A model generated the notes under the pieces. It saw only the letters and a list, made by a program, of their open reading frames with translations. It was not told the DNA's origin and ran no database searches. Of a stretch of 13,991 nucleotides of DNA, positions 1-6,595 are shown in pieces. Location: assembly GCA_937859825.1 (NCBI GenBank), contig CALMAP010000059.1:2680-16670 (forward strand), in the 5' to 3' direction. Each line of letters begins with the position of its first letter. Positions within the stretch are counted from its first letter, which is position 1. Origin of the DNA: an uncultured Terriglobus sp. (lineage in GTDB: Bacteria > Acidobacteriota > Terriglobia > Terriglobales > Acidobacteriaceae). The translations under genes were made by a program, and so were the position numbers.

Positions 1-2
1 GT

Positions 3-179
3 CAGAGTCGAGCACGCCTGATTGGAACGGAAAGCGAAGTGGACCTTAACTACAGAGTGGCAAAGAGCGCTGTCGTCCGCTTGGTTTACGAGCACTTTTT
101 CGCGGGACCATTCCTTCATGAACGGCCACCAGGGAAAGACGTGAACTACGTCACTGTGTGGCTAGATCACCACTTTTGA
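3..179 (+). CDS. 3' end of an outer-membrane beta-barrel protein (alginate-export-like porin), partial
   Basis: An open frame enters from the left edge and stops with TGA at 177-179, giving 58 residues. The tail alternates polar and hydrophobic residues, contains EHFFAGPFLHERPPGKDVNY, and ends in ...WLDHHF. A C-terminal Phe preceded by alternating residues is the usual last strand and assembly signal of outer-membrane beta-barrels. The pattern HFFAG-[FY]-[LI]-x-x-x-x-PG-x-D resembles the C-terminus of alginate-export-family porins as I remember it. What is seen: an open frame and a barrel-like C-terminus. Inference: an outer-membrane channel for an anionic or organic solute. The rest of the gene lies outside the window, so its substrate and any link to the methyltransferase gene 54 bases downstream are unknown. 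Confidence 0.55.
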   Translation, partial: QSRARLIGTESEVDLNYRVAKSAVVRLVYEHFFAGPFLHERPPGKDVNYVTVWLDHHF

Positions 180-233
180 ATGGCTGTGATCATTGCCCCC
201 GCAGCCCGTTGTCGAACGAAAGGAGTTTGATCC

Positions 234-842
234 ATGAACGAAAAAGTTAGAGCTGTTCTATCGGACTATCACGACAGTATGCGGCACGGCAAACCGCTCA
301 TACCTGGCGTAAACGCTGGAGCGTTTCTTGCTGTTGGGCCCGACACTGGGCAGCTACTACATATTCTTGTTAGGAGCTTGAATGCACCGACGATCCTTGA
401 ACTCGGAACCTCGATGGGCTACTCAGGTATTTGGCTTGCCGACGCTGCCCGGGAGACAGGAGGGCGCGTCATCTCGATGGAGATCGACGCACAAAAGGCA
501 GAGGTTGCAACATCCATGGCCGCGAAAGCAGGATTGGCGGCTTACATTGAAGTTCGTGTGGGTGATGCGGTTGAACTCCTTGGCTCCCTTGACAGCTCGA
601 TTGACTTCGTTCTTCTTGATCTTTGGAAAGATCTCTATGTGCCGTGTCTAAACGCCTTCTATTCCAAGCTGACTGATGGCGCAATCATCGTGGCCGACAA
701 CATGATCTCGCCCGGGGGCAAAGATGTAGTTGCTTATGCCGAAGCGGTCCGCTCAAGAGCAGAGATGACAAGTGTGCTGCTCCCGGTCGGTTCGGGTATA
801 GAAGTAAGCCGCTACCGATCCGGCTGGACAAAGATGAGATAG
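234..842 (+). CDS. SAM-dependent O-methyltransferase (COMT/CCoAOMT-type, class I)
   Basis: A 202-residue class I methyltransferase that would move a methyl group from S-adenosylmethionine to a hydroxyl, typically a catechol or similar phenol, in the cytoplasm. SAM motif I is ILELGTSMGYSG (residues 54-65). The acidic end of beta-2 is MEID (82-85). GDA (110-112) follows, and the metal-site pattern is LLDLWKD (127-133) with ADN (154-156), matching the Asp...Asp-Asn metal ligands of catechol O-methyltransferases. Length is slightly below the usual 210-225 residues, but both ends look intact (VGSGIEVSRYR near the C-terminus). The start is supported by AGGAG at 221-225, eight bases before the ATG. 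It stands alone: the upstream gene is porin-like and the downstream genes run the other way. The exact acceptor cannot be read from sequence. Confidence 0.88.
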   Translation: MNEKVRAVLSDYHDSMRHGKPLIPGVNAGAFLAVGPDTGQLLHILVRSLNAPTILELGTSMGYSGIWLADAARETGGRVISMEIDAQKAEVATSMAAKAGLAAYIEVRVGDAVELLGSLDSSIDFVLLDLWKDLYVPCLNAFYSKLTDGAIIVADNMISPGGKDVVAYAEAVRSRAEMTSVLLPVGSGIEVSRYRSGWTKMR

Positions 843-963
843 TACATAGCAGATGCCGCCAAAGAACTATCGCAAGTCAGAGCTGGCAGTTTAACCGAGG
901 CGGAGCCCCAATCGTTCGCGACACCGTGCCAACTGAACGCCTTTGCCACACCACCAGCGGAGC

Positions 964-1135
964 GAGTCGACGCTCTTGTCCTAGTCGCCTGTTCCTGGGT
1001 CGTGCCGACTCCCGATATGTGCGGGATCGCAACGTTTGCGACGGAGGTGTCCAGCGTTTCGAAAAAAGGAGCGAGAGTGACAGTCAAGGCAACGGACCAC
1101 TGGGACTCCTTTGTGCCCGGTCGATTGCGATGCAA
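964..1135 (-). pseudogene. Remnant of the N-terminus of an EmrB-type (DHA2) MFS transporter
   Basis: The 300 bases between the methyltransferase and the exporter hold no intact gene. On the minus strand, from a possible TTG at 1135-1133, an open frame reads SQWSVALTVTLAPFF (1105-1061) and then ETLDTSVANVAIPHISG (1060-1010). This matches the first membrane helix and the conserved LDT-S/T-I/V-x-NVA-L/I-PHI-x-G signature of EmrB-type drug exporters. Similarity fades after ...QEQAT (about 980), where the family normally continues WVLTSYLVANAIVLP. It is not a copy of the neighbouring exporter's N-terminus, which reads LSSTIVGTALPTL. It lies directly behind that exporter in the same orientation, so a second pump gene may once have ended this operon. 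The 3' limit given is approximate. Confidence 0.55.
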
Positions 1136-1143
1136 CTCAGCGT

Positions 1144-2622
1144 TTAAATCGCCTGAACAGAAAGCGTCTCTAGAGGCGCTTCCTCTCTCTTTTGCTGGCT
1201 CTTCCTTTGTTCCGCCGAGATCAGGAAATAACAGGGAAAAGTGAGCAAACAGGTCAACGCGAAGAGCCACCAGCTGGTGTGACGGAACGCCTCTGCTGCA
1301 TGTGTAGGCGTGCCATAGTGAAGCGCATGGCTGCTGTAGAGCACGCTTAGAAGAGCGGTGCCGATGGACGCCCCCGTTCGCTGCAGCATATTTAGGATCG
1401 GCGCGGCGTCCGGTAACTGATCGGACGAGACCGCGGCAAAACCTGCCGTCATTGCGGGGATCGTCGCAAGTGCCACACCGAGTCCTCGACCGAAAAGCAC
1501 AAAACCGAGCCAGATCATTCCGGTCTCTGCATCGGCGAAGCCGAGTGGAACTGTTGCCAGAGCCGTGATTACGCCACCCGCTAAGAGCAAGCGTCCAGCT
1601 CCATAACGGTCCGTTAGCCATCCCGCTAGCGGGAACCCGATGGCGGTTCCTATGACCTGCGGCCCCATCAGGAGCCCAGCGGCAAGCAGGCTCTCGTGGC
1701 GTACCTGTGTGAAGTAAAGGGGTAGCACAATCTGCGCACCAAAACTCACCGCGCCACCGAGAAACATAATTAGGGCTGCATATAAGAAAATGGTCTCTTT
1801 GAAGAGCCGCAGTTGCAGGAGCGGACTTCTGACTCGGAGGGCCCAAAGCGCGAAAGCCGCAAGCGTTCCGAGGCCGCAGAGAGTAATCAGGTCACCCTTC
1901 ACGGAGTACAGCGTTCCAGCGGTACCGACCACGGACACGCCATAGATAAACAGTGGCAGACCCGAGAGCGCGAGAAAAAGACCGACCCAGTCGAGCTGGC
2001 CAGCCGCACCCGTTCGAACAGCAGGCAGCCATCGTAGTCCTGCACCAAAGGCGATCGCACAAAGAGGCACGTTCACCCAGAAAAGCCACGGCCAAGAGAA
2101 ATGCGTCAGCAAAATGCTTCCTAGTGTGGTTCCCAGGGTTGGTGCGAGAACAACCGCGATCCCAATGACGCTCATGACGCGGCCTAGACGTCTTGGCCCG
2201 GCGATGATTCCTGAAATTGTTTGCCCAGCCGGCACAAGGAGTCCGCCGGACAGACCTTGCAGAACTCGCCCGAACATCAGTGTGTGAAGCGTTTTGGACT
2301 CAGCGCACCAGATTGAACAGCAACAGCACAGTGCCAGGCTGCCAAGCCAAAGTCTTGTCACGCCAAATCTGCGCGCAGCCCAGGCACTCAAAGGCACACC
2401 GGCCGCCAGAGCGAGAAGGTAACCCGTCGCGATCCACTGCACGCCCGCAAAAGAGGAATGCAGCGCATCCGATAGTGTCGGGAGTGCTGTACCGACAATG
2501 GTCGATGACAGCATGGAGGTAAACGCTCCGAGCACGATGATGGCTGTCTGCCCCCAGATCGACCACGGCACGTTCGTATCTTGCGAAGAAGATCGGATTG
2601 GAGTCTGTTTGGGAGTCGTCAC
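1144..2622 (-). CDS. MFS drug exporter, DHA2 (14-helix, EmrB/QacA-like) family
   Basis: A 492-residue inner-membrane transporter expected to use proton antiport to expel hydrophobic or cationic compounds. Features of the DHA2 group are the helix-1 signature STIVGTALPTL (40-50, with Ser where LD is usual), VQWIATGYLLALA (61-73), motif A at 76-90 (VPLSAWAARRFGVTR), GRVLQGLSGGLLVP (118-131), motif C IGIAVVLAPTLGTTLG (153-168), and FWVNVPL (181-187). The length suits 14 helices. Translation starts at a GTG (2622-2620) one base after the TGA of the upstream hydrolase (2626-2624), with an AGAGG-like site inside the end of that gene, so the two are almost certainly cotranscribed and translationally coupled. 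Expression should follow the tetO-like site upstream of the hydrolase. The substrate may be the compound, or the cleavage product, handled by the hydrolase; that is inference. Confidence 0.88.
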   Translation of the reverse strand: MTTPKQTPIRSSSQDTNVPWSIWGQTAIIVLGAFTSMLSSTIVGTALPTLSDALHSSFAGVQWIATGYLLALAAGVPLSAWAARRFGVTRLWLGSLALCCCCSIWCAESKTLHTLMFGRVLQGLSGGLLVPAGQTISGIIAGPRRLGRVMSVIGIAVVLAPTLGTTLGSILLTHFSWPWLFWVNVPLCAIAFGAGLRWLPAVRTGAAGQLDWVGLFLALSGLPLFIYGVSVVGTAGTLYSVKGDLITLCGLGTLAAFALWALRVRSPLLQLRLFKETIFLYAALIMFLGGAVSFGAQIVLPLYFTQVRHESLLAAGLLMGPQVIGTAIGFPLAGWLTDRYGAGRLLLAGGVITALATVPLGFADAETGMIWLGFVLFGRGLGVALATIPAMTAGFAAVSSDQLPDAAPILNMLQRTGASIGTALLSVLYSSHALHYGTPTHAAEAFRHTSWWLFALTCLLTFPCYFLISAEQRKSQQKREEAPLETLSVQAI

Positions 2623-2623
2623 G

Positions 2624-4339
2624 TCATACCTCTGCTTGCGGAGTCGCCGGGACGATCGGAATCAGAACGCGAGCCGGCGTGTCCGGCCCGCTATGTAAGG
2701 TGACCTCATTCGCAAAGATTGCTCGCGGGCGATCGATGGGATCGTCGTGCAGCCTGCCTTGCCCGCTGACTGTCAGATGAATTCGGCATCCCGCTGGCAG
2801 ACGCAGACTTGTCGGGCGTAGCTCGATGGCGAGCTCGTATATCTGTCCCGGTACAAGAGGCTCGCTCTCCTTGTGAAGATGGTATGGCTGCTCAGGTTTG
2901 CTTCGAATTGGATCGAGCGCACGATGCGAAGCACGGAGCCAACCCACGGTCATCGACGTCAGGCCGCCCCGGTGATCTCGCAATTCAACACGCTGACCAG
3001 CAGCATCGATGGCTTCAAGAGTCAGGAAGAAGTCGGCGTCAGCCGTGGACGATGAAATCCATAGCTTCGCGGAAACAGGGCCGACGATACTTGTTTCCTC
3101 AGTAAAGGCGTTACTCTCAAGCGTCACACGTCCTGTGTCGGACGCGTAGGAGGCGTTTGATCCGGCCACAGGCACATCCGCTGATAGCGATCTATGGGCG
3201 AGATCTACATAAAATGGCCGCCAAATTGTATTTGGTAGGGGCCACGCGGAATCGCTGCGGATTGAAGACGTGCCATCAGCATCACGGATCGTAAGCTGCA
3301 CCTTGGACTGATCGCGCCAGGTGTCGGTAAGTCCCTTCAGATGGCAATCGAAAAATCTCTGCTGCAGCTCGACCGCAGCATCATCGTCGAACTGACCCCC
3401 AGCGTGCACTTCGAGCCACTTGGCCGGGCTTGCAGCGTGCAGGAAGCCTTGAATAGTTCCGCGAAGATGCAAATCATGATCGGACCAGTCTGCGCTCGCA
3501 AGCACAGGAACGGTAACGCGCTCCAACAACGGAGTGCGCTGCTGGTAGTACTCGTCATCGAAGGGATGTTGACGAATATCGGCCACCATATCGGCACGCG
3601 CAGTCTCCAAAGTTGCGACATCCAGCGTCTCCTCTCCTGCAATCGGCAAGGCGCTGTGCGGGTTTGTGCCCGCGCGGGTTCCCATTCCGTGCTGTACGGG
3701 AAGAACGAGCTGCGGATACCAGAACTTCTCCCAAAACTGATACATGATGCCGCCGTGGCGCGTTGCATCGCGGTACCAGTCACTCCAACCGTGCCAGACA
3801 CAAATCGCGGCTAAGTGGCGCGGCTGTTGTGCAGCAACGAGCCATTGTGACATCGCATAATAGGATTTGCCGCATAAGCCAACGCGACCGTTGGACCACT
3901 CCTGCTCGCCAGCCCACTCGATGCATTCCGCGAAGTCATGGATCTCGCCTGGTGAAACTGGATCAAGCCGTCCCGGGGACTCACCAGATCCACGTGAGTC
4001 GACCCTGATGCATACATAACCCTTTGGTACCCAAGTCAATGGATCCACTGCTTCCCAAACCCGAAGGTCCTCCGGCGCGATCGGAACTTCTTCATCGGTA
4101 TTCCCGACTGCATCCGCGACATCGGGTACAAGAACATGGTCCGGTAACGATTCAGCTAGCTTGTGGAGCCTGAAACGGAAGCGCTCGATCGGAACGCCTT
4201 TTCCGTAAACGCCATGATTGAGGATCACGGGGTACGTGCCAGGCTCCTTCGGCCGAAAAACATCGGCTCGCAGAACCGTTCCGTCCTCCATCCTGATCGC
4301 AGTGTCCCAATCAATGATCATTTCGTTACGATCGGCCAT
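2624..4339 (-). CDS. CocE/NonD family hydrolase (S15-like alpha/beta hydrolase with C-terminal jelly-roll domain)
   Basis: A 571-residue serine hydrolase of the cocaine-esterase / X-Pro dipeptidyl-peptidase superfamily, whose members cleave esters or amides (cocaine, beta-lactam acyl side chains, aminoacyl esters). Seen: oxyanion/strand segment NHGVYGKGVP (41-50), VDSRGSGESPG (113-123), nucleophile motif GLCGKSYY with Ser159, candidate acid Asp287 in DWSDHDLHLRGT, and candidate His312 in WLEVHAGG. The C-terminal part (about 340-570) fits the PF08530 beta-sandwich. I chose ATG 4339 over the longer GTG at 4375 because AGGAG lies five bases upstream and because 4375 falls in the middle of the tetO-like palindrome. 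It is the first gene of the hydrolase-exporter operon and is divergent from the Tet-class repressor gene. The substrate is unknown. No signal peptide is visible, so a cytoplasmic location is likely. Confidence 0.87.
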   Translation of the reverse strand: MADRNEMIIDWDTAIRMEDGTVLRADVFRPKEPGTYPVILNHGVYGKGVPIERFRFRLHKLAESLPDHVLVPDVADAVGNTDEEVPIAPEDLRVWEAVDPLTWVPKGYVCIRVDSRGSGESPGRLDPVSPGEIHDFAECIEWAGEQEWSNGRVGLCGKSYYAMSQWLVAAQQPRHLAAICVWHGWSDWYRDATRHGGIMYQFWEKFWYPQLVLPVQHGMGTRAGTNPHSALPIAGEETLDVATLETARADMVADIRQHPFDDEYYQQRTPLLERVTVPVLASADWSDHDLHLRGTIQGFLHAASPAKWLEVHAGGQFDDDAAVELQQRFFDCHLKGLTDTWRDQSKVQLTIRDADGTSSIRSDSAWPLPNTIWRPFYVDLAHRSLSADVPVAGSNASYASDTGRVTLESNAFTEETSIVGPVSAKLWISSSTADADFFLTLEAIDAAGQRVELRDHRGGLTSMTVGWLRASHRALDPIRSKPEQPYHLHKESEPLVPGQIYELAIELRPTSLRLPAGCRIHLTVSGQGRLHDDPIDRPRAIFANEVTLHSGPDTPARVLIPIVPATPQAEV

Positions 4340-4365
4340 AGAGACTCCTATATCAGCGCTCGATT

Positions 4366-4384
4366 TGTCTATCATTGGTAGAGT
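4366..4384. promoter_or_regulatory. tetO-like operator between the hydrolase operon and the Tet-class repressor gene
   Basis: The 19 bases TGTCTATCATTGGTAGAGT match the classical tet operator tetO1 (ACTCTATCATTGATAGAGT, from memory) at 16 of 19 positions. The arms TCTATCA and TGGTAGA form a near-perfect palindrome around T4375, with one mismatch. It sits in the 72-base gap between the divergent starts at 4339 (hydrolase) and 4412 (repressor), the same arrangement as tetA-tetR in Tn10. Candidate minus-strand promoter elements TAGACA (4408-4403) and TACTCT (4385-4380), with 17-base spacing, would put the -10 box over the operator; these boxes are weak and tentative. A repressor bound here would be expected to silence the hydrolase-exporter operon and its own gene. 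Confidence 0.75.
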
Positions 4385-4411
4385 AACCTAAGAGTGTTAG
4401 AGTGTCTACAG

Positions 4412-4990
4412 ATGGCCAAAATAAGGCGTCATGAGGCAGTCACGGCTGCTCTGGAACTCCTGAACGAAGTGGGTCTTGACGCCCTAACGACGCGTCGACT
4501 CGCACAAAAGCTTGGTGTTGAATCTGCGACGCTTGATCAGTCGCTGGACGTGCCTATTCCTTCGGATCCCGTGGTCTGGGATACGTGGTTTGCAGAGAAT
4601 GCGCGGAGCTTCCGACGAGCTCTTTTGTCATACCGTGACGGAGCACGGCTTCACGCAGGACTGCCTCCCAACCTCGAGGACGCCGCACACTTGGCTTTAC
4701 AAGCTGCTTACCTTAGGAGCATCGGCTTTTCAGAGCAGCAGGCCTTCATGGCCCTCTTCACCATGAGTCAGTTCGCAGTAGGGTGTGCGCTGGAGCAGCA
4801 GGCAAGGGAGGGTGCGCCGCCACCTGCTCTGGCCGAACAGGACGCTGCCTCAAATGCGATGCCATCACCAGTGCAGGAAAAAGCACTAGAAACCATTCGG
4901 AGAGCCCTGACGGATGGCGACGCTGCTTTCGAATTCGGCCTGAACCTGATCCTCGCTGGCTTACGCAACGGTTTGAGATCGACAGAGTAG
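4412..4990 (+). CDS. Tet-repressor-class (TetR with TetR_C domain) regulator with an internal deletion in the DNA-binding region
   Basis: A 192-residue homologue of the true tetracycline repressors, not just the wider TetR fold: residues 12-41 (AALELLNEVGLDALTTRRLAQ, then KLGVE and ATL) track TetR(B) almost residue for residue. Ligand-pocket positions are partly kept: Asn63, Phe67, His81 and Gln97 correspond to TetR(B) Asn82, Phe86, His100 and Gln116. Thr103-Arg104 are replaced by Leu84-Pro85. The constant offset of 19 shows a net loss of 19 residues between positions 42 and about 68. This removes the Tyr-Trp-His end of the recognition helix, helix 4 and the His64 equivalent; residues 42-47 now read DQSLDV. 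DNA binding and induction may therefore be impaired. ATG 4412 is preferred to GTG 4394 by alignment with the family N-terminus, although no strong ribosome site is seen. A tetO-like site lies just upstream. Confidence 0.85.
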   Translation: MAKIRRHEAVTAALELLNEVGLDALTTRRLAQKLGVESATLDQSLDVPIPSDPVVWDTWFAENARSFRRALLSYRDGARLHAGLPPNLEDAAHLALQAAYLRSIGFSEQQAFMALFTMSQFAVGCALEQQAREGAPPPALAEQDAASNAMPSPVQEKALETIRRALTDGDAAFEFGLNLILAGLRNGLRSTE

Positions 4991-5024
4991 CTACCGACCA
5001 AAGTCATGCTGACGAGATCCTCGA

Positions 5025-5042
5025 GCAGTGCCGTCCCACTGC
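5025..5042. repeat. Inverted repeat in the gap between convergent regulator genes (possible weak terminator)
   Basis: GCAGTG (5025-5030) and CACTGC (5037-5042) form a perfect six-base stem with a six-base loop. They lie in the 141-base gap between the ends of the Tet-class regulator (4990) and the WYL regulator (5132). TGCCGTCCC also occurs twice in tandem here (5029-5037 and 5040-5048). No T-run follows on either strand, so a Rho-independent terminator is not well supported. Confidence 0.25.
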
Positions 5043-5131
5043 CGTCCCGCATGCAAACTCAGACCTGTTGTCATACCCTCTCGCCCAAGCACTTCGGTAG
5101 ATCTCTCGACCAATCTCTTCTCGGCGAGGGG

Positions 5132-5851
5132 CTAATGAGTTCCGGATTCTGATGGAAGCCGAAGCTCGCGCGTGATTCGCATATAGTGCTCCCATCTTCT
5201 CTTCAACTCTGGCACGGCAGAACCGTGCTCCTGCTCGAGGAAGTCTGCCTGCATGATCCGATCCGTTCGGAAATGCCGGAAGCCTTGGCGCAGTTCACAC
5301 CAGGCAGCAAGCAGGCGAACGGCATCTGCATAGCCGACAATCACTGGCCAGATCACTCGTTCCGTCTCACGCCCATGTTCATCTCGGTAGCGGATCTGCA
5401 GCTTGCGTCCTGCACGAATCCAGGCGCGGGTTCTAGCAAGATCGAGCCCATCTGTGACGAGAACGTTGTTTGCAGGTGTCCCGAGGGTCGGCTCAGTAAT
5501 GAAGGTGCGCAAAGATTGCGGGACCGCAGAGGCCATCTTGGACAGGAGATCCCGGGCCGAGTTGGCAAGTGCAGCGTCGCCACGTTCGGCAACCCACTGT
5601 GCGCCCAACACCGCCGCCTCCAACTCCTCTGGGGTCAGCATAAGCGGCGGCATATCGTATCGCGAGTCGAGTAGATACCCTACGCCCACCTCACCGCGGA
5701 TAGGTACATGCTGGCTCGTCAGATCGGCAATATCACGGTAGACGGACCGCACGGAGATGTTGAGCTCTGCCGCGATCGACTGCGCCGTTGCAGGCCGACG
5801 TGAGCGCCGCAGGATCTGAATAAGACGGAAAAGCCGGTCGGCTCGACGCAT
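5132..5851 (-). CDS. YafY-type transcriptional regulator (HTH_11 plus WYL domain)
   Basis: A 239-residue one-component regulator. The N-terminus carries a DeoR-like winged helix-turn-helix (residues 6-60, with SIAAELNISVRSVYRDIADL at 25-44). A linker with PPLMLTPEELEAAVLGAQWVAE (68-89) follows, and then a WYL domain (about 130-205) with core AAWCELRQGFRHFRTDRI (182-199). WYL domains bind small ligands or nucleic acids and switch the helix-turn-helix. Length and domain order are typical of YafY-like proteins. The start lies 81 bases from the divergent VOC gene, and an inverted repeat occupies that gap, so it probably controls itself and the VOC gene. No clear ribosome site precedes the ATG. 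The ligand is unknown. Confidence 0.88.
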   Translation of the reverse strand: MRRADRLFRLIQILRRSRRPATAQSIAAELNISVRSVYRDIADLTSQHVPIRGEVGVGYLLDSRYDMPPLMLTPEELEAAVLGAQWVAERGDAALANSARDLLSKMASAVPQSLRTFITEPTLGTPANNVLVTDGLDLARTRAWIRAGRKLQIRYRDEHGRETERVIWPVIVGYADAVRLLAAWCELRQGFRHFRTDRIMQADFLEQEHGSAVPELKRRWEHYMRITRELRLPSESGTH

Positions 5852-5863
5852 AGGTTAACAATG

Positions 5864-5881
5864 CTGACACTACGCCGTCAG
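5864..5881. promoter_or_regulatory. Candidate operator in the YafY-type regulator / VOC divergent gap
   Basis: CTGAC (5864-5868) and GTCAG (5877-5881) form an inverted repeat with an eight-base spacer. Extended by two bases on each side it is TGCTGAC-N8-GTCAGTA, with one mismatch in seven. It lies in the 81-base divergent gap, 13 bases from the regulator's start codon, where an autoregulatory operator is expected. No experimental motif for this regulator is known to me. Confidence 0.4.
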
Positions 5882-5932
5882 TAGAGCCCTGTTACGTTCG
5901 CTGTGGCGCTGGAGTTCCAGCCAGAGGACACC

Positions 5933-6334
5933 ATGAATCTAGTTTCTGTGCGCGTCATCACGAACAATGTAGAGCGACTGATCAGCTTCTACGAGCTTAT
6001 CAGCGGTGCTTCCGCGACCCGGTACACTCCGGACTTCGCGGAAATCATCACGCCGCGAGGCACCCTTGCCGTCGGCAGCGAACGAACGCTGAGCCTTCTC
6101 GGCGCGGAAGGTGTACTTGCGCCCGAGGCGAACCGAAGTGTCATCCTTGAGTTCCTCGTCAAAGATGTTGACCAAGAGTTCCTGCGCCTCAAGGAACAAG
6201 TACTCGTGTTTGTGCAAGAGCCCACGACCATGCCTTGGGGGAACCGCTCCCTTCTGTTTCACGACCCCGACGGAAACCTTGTGAACCTGTTTACTCCAAT
6301 CACACCAGAAGCGATCCGTAAATTTCTCAATTGA
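5933..6334 (+). CDS. VOC (glyoxalase/bleomycin-resistance fold) family protein
   Basis: A 133-residue single-unit VOC protein. Members isomerise, cleave or simply bind small molecules, including toxins and antibiotics. Seen: beta-1 and helix LVSVRVITNNVERLISFYEL (3-22), the second half-repeat strand VILEFLVKDVDQEF (70-83), WGNRSLLFHDPDGNLVNLF (102-120). DPDGN is the conserved turn of the family. The usual metal-ligand Glu after it is Asn118, so a metal-independent binding role is possible. ATG 5933 is chosen over the earlier GTG 5903 because AGAGG lies at 5923-5927 and the VOC fold starts right there. It is divergent from the YafY-type regulator, a very common pairing, and is likely its target. 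Confidence 0.85.
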   Translation: MNLVSVRVITNNVERLISFYELISGASATRYTPDFAEIITPRGTLAVGSERTLSLLGAEGVLAPEANRSVILEFLVKDVDQEFLRLKEQVLVFVQEPTTMPWGNRSLLFHDPDGNLVNLFTPITPEAIRKFLN

Positions 6335-6402
6335 TTTCGGCGCCTCCCCGCCACACTTCCAGTTAGTGGAGAACGTTTGCGTCTTGTCTCGTAAACAGCC
6401 AA

Positions 6403-6418
6403 GCCACTGTCCAGTGGC
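6403..6418. repeat. 16-base perfect inverted repeat downstream of the VOC gene
   Basis: GCCACTGTCCAGTGGC has seven-base perfect arms (GCCACTG / CAGTGGC) around a two-base centre. It lies 68 bases after the VOC stop and 29 bases before the 28-base element described below, in a 261-base gap without an intact gene. It could be an operator half of the CocE-2 upstream region or a hairpin. No T-run follows. Confidence 0.4.
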
Positions 6419-6435
6419 CCCTCATTCTGCACGGA

Positions 6436-6463
6436 GCTTGCTGAGCGGCACTCGGTGCCATAT
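6436..6463. repeat. 28-base element, copy 1 (upstream of CocE-2); contains GGCAC-N3-GTGCC
   Basis: These 28 bases are identical, except at position 6454, to 8966-8993, which covers the start codon and first nine codons of the TetR gene at 8991. The copy contains the inverted repeat GGCAC-TCG-GTGCC (6447-6459), and the single difference falls in the three-base spacer. On the minus strand it would read MAPSAAQQA before diverging, against MALSAAQQA in the intact gene. It is 133 bases from the start of the second CocE hydrolase, similar to the 92-93 bases separating copy 2 from the next hydrolase. It is either a second operator for that TetR protein or the surviving tip of a lost regulator gene. 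Confidence 0.7.
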
Positions 6464-6595
6464 GATCAGCTTGTCGTTTTGGTCTGCTTCTGAGGAATTT
6501 GCTGAGCTTGCCTACACAAACGTGGGGTGCAACGCAGCTCACAAGGGAGACCGATGGTGGCATGCGGATCGAGTTGGGACCCACGGGGAGTAGCG

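Noticed and set aside
812..1846. A long minus-strand open frame of 344 codons
   Set aside because: Most of it is antisense-frame shadow within the DHA2 exporter gene. Only the part at about 964-1135 shows a transporter signature, and that is reported as a remnant.
4340..4375. Longer N-terminus of CocE-1 from GTG 4375
   Set aside because: That start falls inside the tetO-like palindrome, and a good AGGAG site precedes ATG 4339.
6527..6595. Longer N-terminus of CocE-2 from ATG 6527
   Set aside because: The extra 23 residues have no family character, and GGGGAG is well placed before ATG 6596.
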